In this document: positions 61,377 to 64,000 of the stretch, piece after piece | Layout of the letters: every line of letters starts with the position of its first letter | Position numbering within the stretch: the stretch's first letter is position 1 | Assembly: GCF_030285365.1 (NCBI RefSeq) | Contig: NZ_JASVDS010000005.1 | Coordinates: 248,001-312,000 of the forward strand | DNA length: 64,000 nt | From: Roseateles subflavus | GTDB lineage: Bacteria; Pseudomonadota; Gammaproteobacteria; Burkholderiales; Burkholderiaceae_C | Direction of reading: 5' to 3' | Notes under the pieces: model-generated | Told to the model about the DNA's origin: nothing | The model's input: the letters and a program-made list of their open reading frames with translations, nothing else | Database searches by the model: none | Made by a program: the position numbers and the translations under genes

Positions 61377-62645
61377 TCAGCCCGCCAGCGCCCGGATCTG
61401 CCGCAGCAGCGAGGGGCCCTTGCCCGTGAGCTGCTGGCTGATCAGGGCTTTGAGCGGCGGCAGGTGCGCGGCGCCCTGCAGCACACCCTGGCGCAGGGCG
61501 CGGGCGAGGGGGCGCTCGTCGGTGAAGAGCTTCACCACGGCATTGGTGCCCAGATAGATCGGCCGCGTGGCGCGGCGGTGTTCGCGCTCGAAGCGCTCCA
61601 GGGGCACGGTGTCGCCGAGGTCGGCGCCGGGGCGGTGGCGGCGGGCCATCTGCAGCTCCCGGGCCAGCGTTTCGACGCCATAGAGTCCGAAGTTGTAGCC
61701 ATGGGCCGTGACCGGGTGCATGCCCACGGCGGCGTCCCCGATGAGCGCGAAGCGCCGGGCCACGAAGCGGCGCGCATACGTCGCGACGAGCGGATAGAAG
61801 TGCCGTGGCCCGGCCAGGCGCAGGGTGCCGAGGCGCCCCTGGCTGTGGGTCTGGACCCAGTCGAGGAAGGCCTCATCCGGGAGATCCAGCAGGCCCTGGG
61901 CCTCGTCCGCGTTGACGGTCAGCACCAGCGAGGCCAGGTGCTCCTGAAGCGGCAGCCAGGCCATGGTGTGGCCGTGGTGGAAGCATTCCAGCGCGGTGTG
62001 CTGGTGCGGCAGCTCGTGGTGCATGCGGCACAGGATCACGCTGCGACCGAAGTCCAGCAGGTCGGCGCCGATGCCGGCCAGGCGGCGGCTGGCGGAGAAG
62101 CGGCTGTCCGCGGCGATGACCAGCGGCGCGCTGAGGCGCTCGCCGCTCTCCAGCACCAGCTCGGCGGCCCGCCCGCCCTGGGCCAGCAGGTTGAGCTTGG
62201 CCACGCGGGTGCCGCAGCGCAGGGTCACGAGCTCCTGCCGGCGGCACACGCCCTGGTAGGCGACCTGCCGCAGCCAGTGGTTGGGCACGAGATGGCCGAG
62301 GCGGTCCGTGCCCTGGCCCTCGGCGGTGAACCCCAGGAAGCGCGCATCCTGGCCGTTGAAGACCTGTGCGGCCTTGAGCGGGGAAATCGCCTCGGGGGGC
62401 AGGTCTCCCCAGGCCCCGAGCTGCTGCAGCACGCCCATGCCGCGGTGGGTGAGGGCGATCTCGCGGCCGTCCTCCTGCGGCTCGGCGATGGACGCCAGCG
62501 GCGCCTGCTCCAGCACGGTCGAGGCCATGCCGATGTCGGCCAGTGCCGCGGCCATGGACAGGCCCGCGGGGCCGGCGCCGATGATCAGGACGGAATCGGA
62601 AGGGGTCGAGGTCTGCACGATGCGGGGGGGCACGAGGGCCGGCAT
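61377..62645 (-). CDS. ubiM: UbiH/UbiF/UbiM-family FAD-dependent hydroxylase (UbiM-like)
   Basis: A 422-residue class A flavoprotein monooxygenase in ubiquinone synthesis. SVLIIGAGPAGLSMAAALAD binds FAD; EDGREIALTHRGMGVL and SPLKAAQVFNG are UbiH-family motifs; RFALIGDAAVGMHPVTAHGYNFGL is the GD motif with the Gly-rich end. The start and HP-x-T-A-H-G-x-N variation are closer to UbiM, a hydroxylase of broad regioselectivity in some proteobacteria, than to UbiH or UbiF. ATG at 62645. Confidence 0.85.
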   Translation of the reverse strand: MPALVPPRIVQTSTPSDSVLIIGAGPAGLSMAAALADIGMASTVLEQAPLASIAEPQEDGREIALTHRGMGVLQQLGAWGDLPPEAISPLKAAQVFNGQDARFLGFTAEGQGTDRLGHLVPNHWLRQVAYQGVCRRQELVTLRCGTRVAKLNLLAQGGRAAELVLESGERLSAPLVIAADSRFSASRRLAGIGADLLDFGRSVILCRMHHELPHQHTALECFHHGHTMAWLPLQEHLASLVLTVNADEAQGLLDLPDEAFLDWVQTHSQGRLGTLRLAGPRHFYPLVATYARRFVARRFALIGDAAVGMHPVTAHGYNFGLYGVETLARELQMARRHRPGADLGDTVPLERFEREHRRATRPIYLGTNAVVKLFTDERPLARALRQGVLQGAAHLPPLKALISQQLTGKGPSLLRQIRALAG

Positions 62646-63000
62646 TGGAAGCGCGAGCAGGGTAGCCCAGGGGCGCGGTCGGCGGCTTGATCCTGGTCAG
62701 CGAGGCGGCCGAGAGGCGGGCAGCGTCAGGCGGACGTCCTGACGCCCGGCGTGCGCCGGGCCGCGACCCGGGTAGGCCCTGTCGAGGGGGGGCACAGACG
62801 GGGGGCCGCAGAGACGGGGGCCGCAAAGCGGGGCGGCGAGCGCGTGCTCCCGGGCGGGCGCCGAGCCCGTGCCCGGGATGGCTGCGGTGGCGCCAGGACC
62901 GGTCGACGCATAAAAAACGCCCCGGCCGATGCACGGGCGGGGCGTCGCAGGGGACGGGCGCGCGATGGGTCGGGAGACCCCTGGCGCCGCGGCCGCGGGT
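62646..63000. other. Intergenic region, terminator only
   Basis: 355 nt with a terminator at 62912-62945 and repeated GGGGGCCGCARAG-like stretches (about 62800-62835). No convincing gene on either strand. Confidence 0.5.
62912..62945 (-). terminator. Intrinsic terminator after dsbB
   Basis: ACGCCCC (62917-62923) pairs with GGGGCGT (62939-62945); on the - strand it is followed by TTTTTTA. Lies 56 nt past the dsbB stop. Confidence 0.78.
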
Positions 63001-63513
63001 TCAGCGCTCGTTGCGCAGCGTGCGCAGGCTCCAGACGGCCGCCAGGGCCTGCACCGTGTACAGCAGGCCGCTCCAGACCTCGTAGGGCAGGCCCAGCAGG
63101 CGGTAGGCGGCGGCCTCGTTGCAGCCCGCCGTGGCCATGAAGACCGAGGGCAGGCTCTCATCGAGGTGCAGGGCCATCACGAGCTGGTCCGCGAAGGTCA
63201 TGTTGCAGCTGGCCGACTGCGCGGCCACTTCGTGCTGCCAGACGGCCGCGGCCAGCCCGGCGAGCGCCAGACCCGCCACGAGGACGAGACTCAGCAGCCG
63301 CAGCGGCTTCATCCGGCCCTGCAGGCCCAGCAGCCAGCCGAGACCCGAGACGAGGCCCAGCAGCAGGAACACGCCCCGCTGCATCACACACCACGGGCAG
63401 GGGCGCACGTCGAAGTAGTGCTGGGCCACCAGGGCCATGGCCAGCGAGCCGAAGCTGCTCAGACAGACCAGGGCCAGCACGCGGCCCGGCCAGGGGGAGG
63501 GGCGCAGAAACAT
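63001..63513 (-). CDS. dsbB: Disulfide bond formation protein DsbB
   Basis: A 170-residue inner-membrane quinone reductase that reoxidises DsbA. Four helices; the first periplasmic loop carries the redox pair RPCPWCVMQRG (CxxC about 39-42), the second loop carries ASCNMTFADQ and ATAGCNEAA (the two partner cysteines). WSGLLYTVQALAAVWSL is the last helix. The ATG shares a base with the stop of the RidA gene (TGATG). Length typical for betaproteobacterial DsbB. Confidence 0.93.
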   Translation of the reverse strand: MFLRPSPWPGRVLALVCLSSFGSLAMALVAQHYFDVRPCPWCVMQRGVFLLLGLVSGLGWLLGLQGRMKPLRLLSLVLVAGLALAGLAAAVWQHEVAAQSASCNMTFADQLVMALHLDESLPSVFMATAGCNEAAAYRLLGLPYEVWSGLLYTVQALAAVWSLRTLRNER

Positions 63514-63980
63514 CAGGCCAGCACTTCGGCGACGAGGTCGATCTCGACGCAGGCGCCCATCGGGTTCTGCGCCACGCCGAAGGCGCTGCGGGCGTGCTTG
63601 CCCTGCTCGCCGAAGACCTCGGCCAGCAGCTCGGAGCAGCCGTTGGTGACGAGGTGCTGCTCGGTGAAGTCGGGGGCGCTGTTCACCAGGCTCATCAGCT
63701 TGACGATGCGCACCTTGTTCAGGTCGCCCACGGCGGCGTGCAGGGTGCCCATCAGGTCGATGGCGACGTGGCGCGCGGCCTGCTTGCCGGTGGCGGTGTC
63801 CAGGTCCTGGCCCAGCTTGCCGACCCACACGGCGCCGTCCTTCTTGGCCAGGTGGCCCGACAGGAAGAGCAGGTTGCCGGTCCGCACGAAGGGCACGTAG
63901 GCGGCCACCGGCACGGCCAGCGGCGGCAGGGTGATGCCCAGGGCGTTCAGGCGGTCATACACAGAGTTGGGGGTGCTCAT
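63513..63980 (-). CDS. RidA-family protein (YjgF/YER057c)
   Basis: A 155-residue member of the Rid family, whose archetype hydrolyses reactive enamine/imine intermediates such as 2-aminoacrylate. LLFLSGHLAKKDGAVWVGKLGQD, LMGTLHAAVGDLNKVRIVKL and HARSAFGVAQNPMGACVEID follow the family order, but the canonical Arg of RidA (GRARVGV) is replaced by SAFGVAQ, which suits the longer Rid4-7-type subgroups. Longer than RidA (about 128). ATG at 63978-63980, overlapped stop with dsbB. Confidence 0.88.
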   Translation of the reverse strand: MSTPNSVYDRLNALGITLPPLAVPVAAYVPFVRTGNLLFLSGHLAKKDGAVWVGKLGQDLDTATGKQAARHVAIDLMGTLHAAVGDLNKVRIVKLMSLVNSAPDFTEQHLVTNGCSELLAEVFGEQGKHARSAFGVAQNPMGACVEIDLVAEVLA

Positions 63981-64000
63981 GGCGGCTCTCGCAGGGGATT

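Overview
The window is GC-rich, gene-dense bacterial DNA. UbiM-type hydroxylase, ScoAB, DsbB, a DUF1800/DUF1501 pair, DUF2789, split ADP-heptose enzymes and pervasive ATGA gene overlaps suggest a betaproteobacterium of the order Burkholderiales (Rubrivivax/Leptothrix/Ideonella type). This placement is inferred from gene content only.

Layout. (1) 0.1-11.7 kb is a glycan locus: a seven-gene + strand operon of glycosyltransferases, a degenerate GmhB-like protein and a sugar-nucleotide epimerase/decarboxylase meets, tail to tail, a - strand operon for ADP-heptose synthesis (hldC, hldA, gmhA) ending in a glycosidase-glycosyltransferase fusion. (2) 12.0-19.4 kb is regulatory: two hybrid histidine kinases, a 52-residue membrane peptide and an NtrC-type response regulator with the GAFTGA loop that contacts sigma-54. 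(3) 19.3-24.6 kb holds another glycosyltransferase, gmhB, an SDR, and a DUF883/holin-X/membrane-protein operon. (4) 24.7-30.6 kb holds a third hybrid kinase, an AI-2E family permease, a BON lipoprotein and, divergently, a sigma-54 gene (rpoN) outside the usual lptB/hpf/ptsN setting. (5) 30.7-53.0 kb is a mosaic of stress-type genes (PRC-barrel, CBS, DUF4142, KatE, OmpA lipoprotein, hemerythrin, YeaQ/GlsB, DUF6496, DUF2789) mixed with glycan genes (ugd, glf, carbamoyltransferase, GT4, deacetylase). (6) 53.0-64.0 kb is ordinary metabolism: PAS-LuxR regulator, thioesterase, scoAB, DUF1800/DUF1501, ggt, ubiM, dsbB, RidA.

Main discovery. In regions 1-5, 26 start-proximal sites fit the sigma-54 core promoter (GG-N10-GC, usually GGCAC/T-N5-TTGC) in the correct orientation, nearly all with the predicted start site 0-70 nt before the first codon of a gene or operon. 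One lies in front of rpoN itself. None was found past 52.71 kb. Four intergenic dyads resembling CGGCAA-N3-TTGCCG lie between divergent pairs of these promoters and are candidate activator sites. Four promoters, all in front of glycan genes (GT4, DUF2334 deacetylase, ugd, glf), place the start site at or 1 nt before the ATG, with no Shine-Dalgarno sequence, which predicts leaderless mRNAs.

Working model (inference): the kinases feed the NtrC-type regulator, which together with an autoregulated RpoN paralogue drives a physically clustered regulon combining envelope/oxidative/general-stress functions with production of a heptose/uronate/galactofuranose-type surface glycan. In many bacteria such stress genes belong to sigma-S or EcfG; here they appear to have been placed under sigma-54.
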